In this document: positions 29,847 through 37,194 of the stretch, in pieces
How the letters are laid out: each line of letters begins with the position of its first letter
How positions within the stretch are numbered: position 1 is the stretch's first letter
NCBI GenBank assembly: GCA_022841325.1
Contig: JALHRS010000003.1
Span: 1 to 64,000 of the forward strand
Direction: 5' to 3'
Length of the DNA stretch: 64,000 nt
Origin: Lysobacterales bacterium
Lineage (GTDB): Bacteria > Pseudomonadota > Gammaproteobacteria > Xanthomonadales > SZUA-5
Position numbers and translations under genes: made by a program
Notes under the pieces: generated by a model
Told to the model about the DNA's origin: nothing
The model's database searches: none
The model's input: only the letters and a program-made list of their open reading frames with translations

Positions 29847-30787
29847 CGCAGACGCTCGGCGACGCGCATCACCGCACTGCGGGCGCGTGGGTTGACCGAC
29901 AGCTCGGCAGCATCGGCGCGCTGCTTGCCCAGATCGCGCAAGGTGCTCGGGGCGGCCGCGGTCGGCGGCAGGCGCCGCGAACCCTGTTGTGGCCGCGAGT
30001 GTTGCGCTATGAACTGCTTGACCAGCCGGTCTTCCAGCGAATGAAAGCTGATCGCCACCAGTCGCCCCTCGGCCCCGAGCAAAAAAAGCGCGGCTTCCAT
30101 GCCGCGCGCTATAGCCCGTAGCTCAGAGTTGACGGCGATTCGGATCGCCTGGAATGCCCGGGTGGCCGGGTGTATGCCCTCGTGACTGCGTGGCAGCACG
30201 CTGGCGATGAACTCAGCCAGTTCCACGGTACGCGTGAACGGCTCGGTCTCGCGGCGGATGACGATCGCCCGCGCCAGTCGCCGCGCGTGCTTTTCCTCAC
30301 CGTAGGTCTTCAGCACATCGGCCAGTTCGGCCTCGGACACCCGGGCCAGCCACTGCGCCGCCGATTCGCCGCTGTCCGGATCCATGCGCATGTCCAGCGG
30401 GCCGTCGCGCATGAAACTGAAGCCGCGCTCGGCCTGATCCAGCTGCGGCGAGGACACACCGAAATCGAACAGGATGCCGTCCAGGCTGGATTCGCCCAGA
30501 TGGGCATCGATGTCGGCGAAGTTGCCGCGATGAATGCTGAAACGGGCGTCGGCTGCGGCCAGTTCCAGGCCCGCTGCCACCGCTTCCGGATCACGATCGA
30601 ATCCCACCAGCCGTCCCTCCTGACCAAGCCGCGCCAGCAGCGCTCGGCTATGCCCACCACGACCAAAGGTGGCGTCGAGATAGCGCCCAGCCGGTTTCAC
30701 GTTCAGAGCCCGCAACGCGGCCTCCAGCATGACCGGACGATGGTCGGCGCTCGTCTGGGCCGCCGTTCCTGTGGCTTTCTGCGTCAT
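29843..30787 (-). CDS. rsmH: 16S rRNA m4C1402 methyltransferase RsmH (MraW)
   Basis: 314-aa S-adenosylmethionine-dependent enzyme that methylates N4 of C1402 in the ribosomal P site. The SAM motif DATFGRGGHSRALL, then ILFDFGVSSPQLD and the C-terminal ISFHSLEDRLVKQF, are hallmarks. It begins 12 nt after mraZ and overlaps ftsL, as in nearly all dcw clusters. Confidence 0.97.
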   Translation of the reverse strand: MTQKATGTAAQTSADHRPVMLEAALRALNVKPAGRYLDATFGRGGHSRALLARLGQEGRLVGFDRDPEAVAAGLELAAADARFSIHRGNFADIDAHLGESSLDGILFDFGVSSPQLDQAERGFSFMRDGPLDMRMDPDSGESAAQWLARVSEAELADVLKTYGEEKHARRLARAIVIRRETEPFTRTVELAEFIASVLPRSHEGIHPATRAFQAIRIAVNSELRAIARGMEAALFLLGAEGRLVAISFHSLEDRLVKQFIAQHSRPQQGSRRLPPTAAAPSTLRDLGKQRADAAELSVNPRARSAVMRVAERLR

Positions 30788-30799
30788 CCGAGGTCTCCC

Positions 30800-31246
30800 C
30801 TAGAAGCGCAGTTGCCGCATATCGTCGCTGATATCCTTTTCGTCGATGGGGAGCTCCAGACGCGCGCGCTGCGCGGTTTCGCTCCACAACTCGAACTTGG
30901 CGCCGATTCCCAGCAGAATTCCGTGTTTCTGCAGTGCCGCCACCTGCCGCGCCGTCTGCGGCAGCAGGATGCGGCCGTTGCCATCCAGTTCCACCTGCGC
31001 CGCCGCGCCCACCAGCTTGCGCTGCAGGTCGCGATGGGCGGCATTGAAGCTGGACAGCTGCATCACCTGATCGCGGGTGCGCTCCCATTCCGGCAAGGGA
31101 AACAACCACAGGCACTCGCGCTCGAAGGGGTTGTAGGTGACCACCAACCGGCAGGCACAAAGAGCCGATAATTGCTCACGGTACGCCGTCGGGATGGCAA
31201 GCCTTCCCTTGTCGTCGATCGCAACCGTCGATTCCCCGTAGAACAC
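30800..31246 (-). CDS. mraZ: Transcriptional regulator MraZ
   Basis: 148-aa AbrB-like protein with two MraZ repeats. It binds direct TGGGN repeats in its own promoter and controls the dcw operon. The conserved DDKGRLAIPTAYRE lies in the first half and DGNGRILLPQTAR in the second. The start is taken as GTG at 31246 (V-FYGEST), with GGGAG upstream; the longer frame reaching 31405 would include the promoter and its operator boxes and was rejected. Confidence 0.94.
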   Translation of the reverse strand: MFYGESTVAIDDKGRLAIPTAYREQLSALCACRLVVTYNPFERECLWLFPLPEWERTRDQVMQLSSFNAAHRDLQRKLVGAAAQVELDGNGRILLPQTARQVAALQKHGILLGIGAKFELWSETAQRARLELPIDEKDISDDMRQLRF

Positions 31247-31258
31247 TGACCCGCTCTC

Positions 31259-31293
31259 CCCCACAAAAACCCACAATTCACCATGTATCACCA
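31259..31293 (-). promoter_or_regulatory. MraZ operator: four TGG(T/G)(G/T) boxes at 10-bp spacing
   Basis: On the minus strand TGGTG (31293-31289), TGGTG (31283-31279), TGGGT (31273-31269) and TGGGG (31263-31259) recur exactly every 10 bp just upstream of the mraZ GTG. This matches the known MraZ site of TGGGN repeats separated by 5 nt, so autoregulation is strongly predicted. Confidence 0.85.
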
Positions 31294-31321
31294 CTCTACG
31301 ACCGGCATTACGTGGGGTCAA
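31293..31321 (-). promoter_or_regulatory. dcw operon promoter (Pmra)
   Basis: A -35 TTGACC (31321-31316) and a -10 TAGAGT (31298-31293) are separated by 17 bp on the minus strand. The -10 directly abuts the first MraZ box, so bound MraZ would occupy the initial transcribed region. This is a sigma-70-type promoter inferred from sequence. Confidence 0.75.
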
Positions 31322-32047
31322 GGAAAAAGCTTTGCAGGACAAGGACTTAACAAAGTTTAGGTGATTTCGAGATAAGCGCCGTAAGTGCTTGAATTGCCGC
31401 AGCAAGTCGTGAAATCACCGCGAATCCACGGGAACTTCGGGTTCGGACGAGGCGACGAACGGCAGGACCCATTCCGGGCGCGCAGCGGGCAAGCCGTCGG
31501 TGCCGACGCAATAGCCACCGGCCGCATGCCTTTGTAGGTCCAGACTCGTCTGGACGCTTTTCCAGCATGGCGTCAGCAGCGTCCATTCAAGGCTGGACCG
31601 ACGCCACCGGCCTTGGAGAGGGGTGCGCCCTGGCGCGGCCGCTGTTGATTGGCAGCTAGCGAAAGGTAGCGAAGACGCGCGGACCCGACCGACAACTTCT
31701 CATGAAGGGAAACGCCCGGGGCCAGGCCGACGGCGCGCGCCGCAAGCAAGTGCCCCGGCACGCGCACCTCCCAGGAGCCCCGCTGAGCCGCTGCGCGGCA
31801 CAACGGGCTACGCGCACCAGGCGGTCTCATGGCCCATAGTCCGTCTTGGGCCGAAAAGGGTGACTCTCCATGAACCCGTGTTGTAGCGTGTTGATTTGTG
31901 GTCTTGAATGTAGGTTGGATGAACTGCGCATCGACCATCGGCGCATCCTGCTCTACTCAGGACCCAGCCATGAGTTGCGCGCTACTACCTCACCGACAAC
32001 CGACAACCGACAACCAGCAACCAGCAACCAGCAACCAGCAACCAGCC
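31322..32047. other. Repeat-rich spacer between mraZ promoter and hmgA
   Basis: No credible gene is seen. A 121-codon minus frame (31573-31938) is built largely from repeat sequence. The spacer holds a REP-like palindrome (31531-31557: TTTGTAGGTCCAGAC, then GTCTGGACGC) and a copy of the GCGGCCGC repeat (31612-31651) related to those at 52.85 and 55.4 kb. Around 31785-31825 lies a TAGCCCG/GCGCAGCGG motif also present near 55.57 kb. A heptamer array (31991-32047) closes it against the hmgA stop. Confidence 0.5.
31991..32047. repeat. Period-7 array of CGACAAC and CAGCAAC units
   Basis: Three CGACAAC units are followed by four to five CAGCAAC units on plus, ending at the hmgA stop codon. The sequence differs from the G-rich arrays elsewhere, but the 7-nt period and the position against a stop codon are the same. 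Confidence 0.8.
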
Positions 32048-33172
32048 TCAGCCACCCTTCCACGAATCCACATAGCCCCGCCATTCCACCGCTTCCGCGG
32101 CCTCGGTGACGGTCAGGTCGTCGCGGGTGTCGATCATCACCGCGTACTCGTCGGTGGCTTCCTTGGTCTGCTTGAAGGCGCGGGTGAGGGCCTTCGGGTG
32201 CGGGCCGTGGGTGAAGCCGCAGGGGTGCAGGGTGATCATGCCGGGGTGGATGTTGTCGCGGCTGAAGAACTCGCCACGGTGGTAGAAGATGACTTCTTCG
32301 TAGTCATCGTTGTTGTGGAAGAAGGGAATCTTCAGCGCGCCGGGGTCGGTCTCGAAGGGCCGCGGCACGAAGGTGCAGACGACGAAGCGATTGGCGACGA
32401 AGGTGGTATGCGCGCTCGGCGGCAGATGGTAGCGGTGGCTCATCAGCGGACGGATGTCCCTGACATTGATGCGCACCGGAAACAGATCGCCGTGCCAGCC
32501 GACCGCATCGAGCGGGTTGAACGGGAAGGTGATCGTGGTGATGGCATTGCGGCGCTTGACCAGCACCTTCCACTCGCCCTGCACCTGGCGCTTGAACAGC
32601 TCATCGATGGCCGGCGCATCGAGCATGGCCGGATCGAAGATCGCGTGCGGACCCACCAGCCCCTTGTCCGGCAGCATGTAGCTGGAATTGGTGGCTTCGA
32701 TCAGCAACAGATCGAGGGTTTCGGTGACTTCCAGGCGCCAGGAGGTCGAGCGCGGCAGCACGATGTAATCGCCGGCTTCGATGGCCATGTGGCCGTAGTC
32801 GCAGAACAGATGGCCCGAACCGTTGTGCACGAACAGCAGCTCGTCGCCATCGGCATTGCGCACCAGATGATCCATCGAAGCCTCACAGCGCCATCTGCGC
32901 AGGCGCGTGTGGGCGTTGTGCATCAGCTCATGGGCGCGCCAGGGCGTGTTGCCGTGCCCCGGGAACTTGTTGGTGTCGAAGGCGCGCGGCTTCAGCGGGC
33001 CATCGAAGTGGCTCCAGGCGGTCGGCGGATTCGGGTGATACATATGGCTGGCCGGGCCGAAGAAACCCTCCTTGCCCATCTCCCGCTCATAGGTCCCCTC
33101 CGGCAGATCGCAATGCGCCTGACGCGAGGCCCTGCCCTCGACTTTGGAGACACTGATCCATTTTTTCGACAC
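32048..33172 (-). CDS. hmgA: Homogentisate 1,2-dioxygenase
   Basis: 374-aa cupin-type non-haem iron dioxygenase that opens the ring of homogentisate to maleylacetoacetate in tyrosine breakdown. Likely metal and substrate motifs are HRYHLPPSAHTTF, PFFHNNDDYEEVIFYHRGEF and HPCGFTHGPHP. It is shorter than the ~430-aa HmgA of Pseudomonas and lacks part of the N-terminal region. The start is GTG at 33172 with AGGAG 8 nt upstream. It is downstream of hpd, whose product is its substrate, and probably cotranscribed with it. No maleylacetoacetate isomerase or fumarylacetoacetase gene is adjacent. Confidence 0.9.
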   Translation of the reverse strand: MSKKWISVSKVEGRASRQAHCDLPEGTYEREMGKEGFFGPASHMYHPNPPTAWSHFDGPLKPRAFDTNKFPGHGNTPWRAHELMHNAHTRLRRWRCEASMDHLVRNADGDELLFVHNGSGHLFCDYGHMAIEAGDYIVLPRSTSWRLEVTETLDLLLIEATNSSYMLPDKGLVGPHAIFDPAMLDAPAIDELFKRQVQGEWKVLVKRRNAITTITFPFNPLDAVGWHGDLFPVRINVRDIRPLMSHRYHLPPSAHTTFVANRFVVCTFVPRPFETDPGALKIPFFHNNDDYEEVIFYHRGEFFSRDNIHPGMITLHPCGFTHGPHPKALTRAFKQTKEATDEYAVMIDTRDDLTVTEAAEAVEWRGYVDSWKGG

Positions 33173-33200
33173 GACAGACTCCTGTTGAGGTTCGGGTTAC

Positions 33201-33320
33201 GGGCACGGGGCACGGGGCACGGGGCACGGGGCACGGGGCACGGGAAAGAGCCTACAGAAGGAGACCAGGGCATGTAACGAGCCCTTCCCCTGCCCCATCT
33301 CCCCTGCCCCCTGCCCCCGC
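33201..33320. repeat. Paired heptamer arrays between hpd and hmgA
   Basis: On plus, GGGGCAC units repeat about six times (33201-33246). A 34-nt unrelated segment follows, then C-rich units (33281-33320) that read GGGGGCA, GGGGGCA, GGGGAGA, TGGGGCA on minus. The second array ends three nucleotides from the hpd stop. The arms are roughly complementary, so the hpd-hmgA transcript could fold a long G:C hairpin. The G4-N3 units also fit a G-quadruplex. Confidence 0.8.
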
Positions 33321-33322
33321 TC

Positions 33323-34399
33323 TTACAGCACCCCGCGACGCATCTGGTCGCGTTCGATGGACTCGAACAGCGCCTTGAAATTGCCCTCGCCGAAACCTTC
33401 ATTACCCTTGCGCTGGATGATCTCGAAAAAGATCGGACCGATGTTGGTCTCGGTGAAGATCTGCAGCAGCTTCTTCTGCTTGGTTTCGGGATCGGCGTCG
33501 ATCAGGATGCGGTTCCTGGTCATCCGGGCCACGTCTTCGCCATGTCCCGGCACGCGTTCGTCGATGACATCAAAATAGGTGTCAGGCGTATGTAAAAAGC
33601 TCACGCCGGCCGCGCGCATGGCTTCGACCGTGGCGTAGATGTCGTTGGTGAAACAGGCGATGTGCTGGATGCCCTCGCCGTGGTACTGATCGAGGTACTC
33701 GTTGATCTGCGACTTGGGATCATTCGACTCGTTCAGCGGAATTCGCACCACGCCATCGGGCGCGGTCATGGCCTTGGACACCAGACCGGTCTTGGCACCC
33801 TTGATGTCGAAGTAGCGGATCTCGCGGAAACCGAACAGGCGCTCGTAGTAGTTCGACCACTTTTCCATGTTGCCGAAATACAGATTGTGGGTCAGATGGT
33901 CGATGAAGGTCAGGCCAAACCCGACCGGCTCGCGCTCGACGCCGTCGAAGTACACGAAGTCGGCGGCATAGGGATCGCTACCGTCGGTCACCAGATACAG
34001 CATGCAGTCACCGATGCCCTTGATCACCGGCGCATCGACCGCCCGGGTGTCGGCCTTGTGAGTGATGACTTCGGCGCCGCGGGTGGTCACTTCGGCGCAG
34101 ACTTCCTCGCCGTCGCGCACGCGAATGGCAAAGCCGCAGGCACAGGGACCGTGCTGTGCGGCGAAGTCGGCGGCAAAGGAATCGGGCTCTTCGTTGACCA
34201 GGAAGTTGACGCCGCCCTGGCGATACAGTGTGATTGCCTTGCGCGCGTGTTTCGCGACCGGGGTGAAGCCCATGCTGCGGAAAAGTGCATGCAGACCGGT
34301 CGCGTCGGGCGCCGAAAATTCGACGAATTCGAAACCGTGGATGCCGAGCGGATTGGGCATACCGGTCGGCGTCTCGGCTGACTGAAGCTGAGCGTTCAT
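33323..34399 (-). CDS. hpd: 4-hydroxyphenylpyruvate dioxygenase
   Basis: 358-aa iron(II) enzyme of the VOC fold that converts 4-hydroxyphenylpyruvate to homogentisate. The two-domain layout is clear. The metal triad is visible as His in FIDHLTHNLYFGN, His in GIQHIACFTND and Glu in GPIFFEIIQRKGN, followed by the C-terminal GFGEGNFKALFESIE gate helix. The ATG is preceded by GAGGACC. It heads the hpd-hmgA unit and is divergent from the MarR gene, with an operator-like palindrome at its promoter. Confidence 0.96.
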   Translation of the reverse strand: MNAQLQSAETPTGMPNPLGIHGFEFVEFSAPDATGLHALFRSMGFTPVAKHARKAITLYRQGGVNFLVNEEPDSFAADFAAQHGPCACGFAIRVRDGEEVCAEVTTRGAEVITHKADTRAVDAPVIKGIGDCMLYLVTDGSDPYAADFVYFDGVEREPVGFGLTFIDHLTHNLYFGNMEKWSNYYERLFGFREIRYFDIKGAKTGLVSKAMTAPDGVVRIPLNESNDPKSQINEYLDQYHGEGIQHIACFTNDIYATVEAMRAAGVSFLHTPDTYFDVIDERVPGHGEDVARMTRNRILIDADPETKQKKLLQIFTETNIGPIFFEIIQRKGNEGFGEGNFKALFESIERDQMRRGVL

Positions 34400-34454
34400 G
34401 GGTGGTCCTCAAGGCGATTGTGCTGCGCTGCAAATTGCCAGCGCGGGTATGACC

Positions 34455-34475
34455 ATTATAGTTTCAATTGAAACT
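34455..34475 (-). promoter_or_regulatory. hpd promoter -10 with overlapping palindromic MarR-type operator
   Basis: A perfect 16-nt palindrome AGTTTCAATTGAAACT (34460-34475) directly abuts a consensus -10 TATAAT (34460-34455, minus strand, oriented to hpd). A protein bound here would block RNA polymerase. The divergent MarR-family gene at 34600 is the obvious candidate repressor. Confidence 0.75.
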
Positions 34476-34490
34476 TTCAGGGTAGAGGTG

Positions 34491-34592
34491 GAGCAGTGAA
34501 AGGTAGTTCGTCAAAGGTAAACTGCATCGTGAGCCAGGGGGCGCCAGCACCTTCGCTTTTCTTGACGTCCCACCTTTCACCTTTCACCTGGA
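34491..34592. repeat. Inverted GTGAAAG / CTTTCAC heptamer pair
   Basis: GTGAAAGGTAG (from 34496) faces a run of CTTTCAC units (about 34570-34590) across roughly 70 nt, upstream of the MarR ATG. This is a short, degraded member of the period-7 paired arrays. Confidence 0.5.
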
Positions 34593-34599
34593 ACACGCT

Positions 34600-35124
34600 A
34601 TGAAGCCCGAGCGAAGCAAGCGCACGGCGACCGCCCCCATCCTCGATCTCGAGCGTTTTCTGCCCTATCGACTGTCGGTGCTGTCGAACACCGTCAGCCA
34701 TGCGATTGCCGAGATGTATGGCGAGCGCTATCAGCTCAGCGTGACCCAATGGCGGGTGCTGGCGGTGGTCGGGCGCTTCCCCGATCTGTCTGCGGTGGAA
34801 GTGGCCGAGCGCACCAAGATGGACAAGGTGGCCGTGAGTCGCGCGGTGGCCGAACTGATCCGCGATGGTCGACTCGATCGCAGCACGGATCGCAAGGATC
34901 GACGGCGCTCGGTACTGAACCTCAGCGCCGATGGCAGAGCCGCCTACAACGAGGTCGCACCGCTGGCACTGGCCTGCGAGGCCCGTCTGCAATCGGTGCT
35001 GAGCAACAGCGAGCGCGCATCCCTGGAGCGCATCCTCGACAAGCTGACCACCGCAGGTGTGGCAATGCTGCTGACCGGCGAAGACCTGGGCATGAATCCG
35101 CGCAAGGTGCCGGCCAAACCCTGA
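34600..35124 (+). CDS. MarR family transcriptional regulator
   Basis: 174-aa winged-helix dimer protein. The DNA-binding part shows LSVTQWRVLAVVGRF, the recognition helix region KMDKVAVSRAVAELIRDG and the wing RSTDRKDRRRSVLNLSADGR. Divergent orientation from hpd and the palindrome between them suggest it represses hpd-hmgA and responds to a tyrosine-pathway intermediate, as HmgR/HpdR-type regulators do. That role is inferred from position only. Confidence 0.88.
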   Translation: MKPERSKRTATAPILDLERFLPYRLSVLSNTVSHAIAEMYGERYQLSVTQWRVLAVVGRFPDLSAVEVAERTKMDKVAVSRAVAELIRDGRLDRSTDRKDRRRSVLNLSADGRAAYNEVAPLALACEARLQSVLSNSERASLERILDKLTTAGVAMLLTGEDLGMNPRKVPAKP

Positions 35125-35210
35125 TTCGCGTTGCTGTGAGTGGGAATCGCAGTCGCCCCTGGCTGCGCGCTTCGTCGCGCATATAGCAAGAGGGCAAGAA
35201 GCATGGCGTT

Positions 35211-35301
35211 ACGGCGTCATTGCGAGGAACGCAGTGACGAAGCAATCCAGGAACTGGCGCAGAGCATCTGGATTGCTTCGCTGCGCTCGCAATGACGCCG
35301 T
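35211..35301. repeat. 91-bp palindromic CATTGCGAG repeat
   Basis: Perfect 16-bp arms ACGGCGTCATTGCGAG and its complement (35286-35301) enclose inner inverted repeats around CAATCCAG / CTGGATTG. A second copy lies at 52912-53008. This is a widespread class of extragenic palindrome and could fold as one long RNA hairpin. Confidence 0.8.
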
Positions 35302-35444
35302 GACGGAGTGTTTCGGTAAACCCGCGCCCCGTACCGCTGATTCTTGAGGCCTGAAATCATCCTAGGATCATTTCGTTAGGGCATGTGTGGTGGCAGCGGC
35401 TTCAGCCGCGACCAGCGCAACCTGACGTATGACCTCCCCAAACG

Positions 35445-35475
35445 CAATCGGCCGGGCATCAAGCCCGGCCGATTG
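35445..35475. terminator. Strong hairpin downstream of POT transporter gene
   Basis: The 13-bp perfect stem CAATCGGCCGGGC / GCCCGGCCGATTG with loop ATCAA lies 22 nt past the transporter stop on minus. It is followed by CGTTTGGGG, a weak T-tract. It probably terminates or stabilises the transcript. The rest of the 35.13-35.49 kb spacer holds only repeats. Confidence 0.65.
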
Positions 35476-35497
35476 CTGCTTCACACCACTGTCGTGA

Positions 35498-37057
35498 CTA
35501 TTTCACGCCATGCATCAGCTTGTTGATCAGCGGAGCGGCCAGGAAGAACACGGCGGCGACACTGATGCCGATGAGCGCCATGCTGTCGAACACGCTGACG
35601 TACTGCATCAGCGTGCCGGCGTTTTCGCCGCCACCGGCAGCCTCGGCGGCCAGCAGTCCGGCGACGTAGTTGGCCATCGCGATCGACAGGAACCAGCCAC
35701 CCATGGCCATACCGGTTTCCTTCGGCGCCGCCAGCTTAGTGACCATGGCAAGGCCGATCGGCGACAGACAGAGTTCGCCAATGGTATGGATGAGGTAGGT
35801 CAAGGTCAGCCAGGTCCAGCTGATATGACCGGTTTCGGTCGCCATCGACTTGATCGCAAACACCAGCACGTAGAAGCCGATCGCCGCGCCGGCCAGGCCG
35901 AGCGCGAACTTGCGCGGAATGGACGGGTTGATGGTCTTCTTGTCCAGCCACGGCCACATCGCCGCGAATACCGGTGCCAGCAGAATGATGAAGACCGGGT
36001 TGACCGACTGGAAGATCGTGAAGTGGAAGGTGTAGCCGAAGACCGTCGGCATGTCGACGTAGTCACGCGCGAGGAAGTTCAGCGAAGATCCGGCCTGCTC
36101 GAACAGGGCCCAGAACAGGATGTTTGCGGCGAACAGGATCAGCATCGCGATGTAGCGCTGCATCTGCACATTGTCCTTGCTGCGCACGCCACTGACGATG
36201 AAGTAGGTGGCGAGGCCCACCATCAGCAACACCAGCAGCATGCCCAGCACGCCGAGCGAATCCAGCAGCCAGAACATCGCCGAGCCTTCGGCAAAGTTCG
36301 CGGCCAGACCGTTCTGCCAGGACTTGTCGAGCAGGAAATACGCCGGAATCGCCAGCAGAAATGCACCGATCGTGACCTTGATGACCGCGCCCCAACCTTC
36401 CTGGCCTCTGGGCGTGCCGCCCACATGGCCGAGCCAGCTCTTGAAGACCTGGAACACCATCATGCCGAGGACCATGCCGATGCCCGCCGAGAAGAAACCC
36501 CAGCGGTAGCCGAACTTGGCACCGATCCACGACGCACAGACGATCGGAGCGACCAGCGCACCGGCGTTGATGCCCATGTAGAAGATGGTGAAGCCGGAAT
36601 CGCGACGGGCGTCACCCGGGGCGTAGAGCTTGCCGACCATCGTCGAGATATTCGGCTTGAACAGTCCGTTGCCCACCACCAGCACGGCCAGACCCATCAG
36701 GAAGGTGGTGAGATCAGGCGCCATCAGCATGAAGCTGCCAACCGCCATCAGCGCACCGCCGAGCATGATCGAGCGCTGGTAACCAAGGATGCGGTCGGCG
36801 ATGAAGCCGCCAAGAATGCCGGTCATGTACACCAGCGAGGTAAAACCGCCGTAGGTGACGCTGGCCTGGGCGTCGGCCCCCGGGCCCAGATGGGCGAAGA
36901 AGGCCGCAGCAACGTGCACCGCCAGCATCGCGCGCATGCCGTAGTACATGAATCGTTCCCAGAACTCGGCGCCGAACAGGTTCCAGAGCGCTTTGGGATG
37001 ACCCAGGAATTCGCCCGGTGGCGGCGGCGACCAGTCGTGGTTGGCGGAATTACTCAT
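35498..37057 (-). CDS. Proton-dependent oligopeptide (POT/PTR2) transporter
   Basis: 519-aa MFS-type symporter with about 12-14 transmembrane helices, importing di- and tripeptides with protons. The POT signature EFWERFMYYGMRAML is at residues 31-45, and the FYMGINAGALVAP motif lies in helix 5. The start ATG has GGAG 10 nt upstream. A strong hairpin follows the stop. Substrate range cannot be deduced by eye. Confidence 0.94.
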   Translation of the reverse strand: MSNSANHDWSPPPPGEFLGHPKALWNLFGAEFWERFMYYGMRAMLAVHVAAAFFAHLGPGADAQASVTYGGFTSLVYMTGILGGFIADRILGYQRSIMLGGALMAVGSFMLMAPDLTTFLMGLAVLVVGNGLFKPNISTMVGKLYAPGDARRDSGFTIFYMGINAGALVAPIVCASWIGAKFGYRWGFFSAGIGMVLGMMVFQVFKSWLGHVGGTPRGQEGWGAVIKVTIGAFLLAIPAYFLLDKSWQNGLAANFAEGSAMFWLLDSLGVLGMLLVLLMVGLATYFIVSGVRSKDNVQMQRYIAMLILFAANILFWALFEQAGSSLNFLARDYVDMPTVFGYTFHFTIFQSVNPVFIILLAPVFAAMWPWLDKKTINPSIPRKFALGLAGAAIGFYVLVFAIKSMATETGHISWTWLTLTYLIHTIGELCLSPIGLAMVTKLAAPKETGMAMGGWFLSIAMANYVAGLLAAEAAGGGENAGTLMQYVSVFDSMALIGISVAAVFFLAAPLINKLMHGVK

Positions 37058-37194
37058 CTACGATCTCCAGGCTGTGGGTTTGGTGCGGGCGAAACTCACA
37101 CCCGCGCGCGAGCCGTGCACATCTAGCGGTTCGCCTGATCCACGTCAAATGCTGGCTGTGATGCGGCGCAACATCAGGCGCGTCAGGCGCAGGG

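Noticed and set aside
31573-31938. 121-codon minus frame as a possible gene between mraZ and hmgA
   Set aside because: It is composed mostly of repeat sequence shared with the 52.8 and 55.4-55.6 kb spacers and has no ribosome site or domain.
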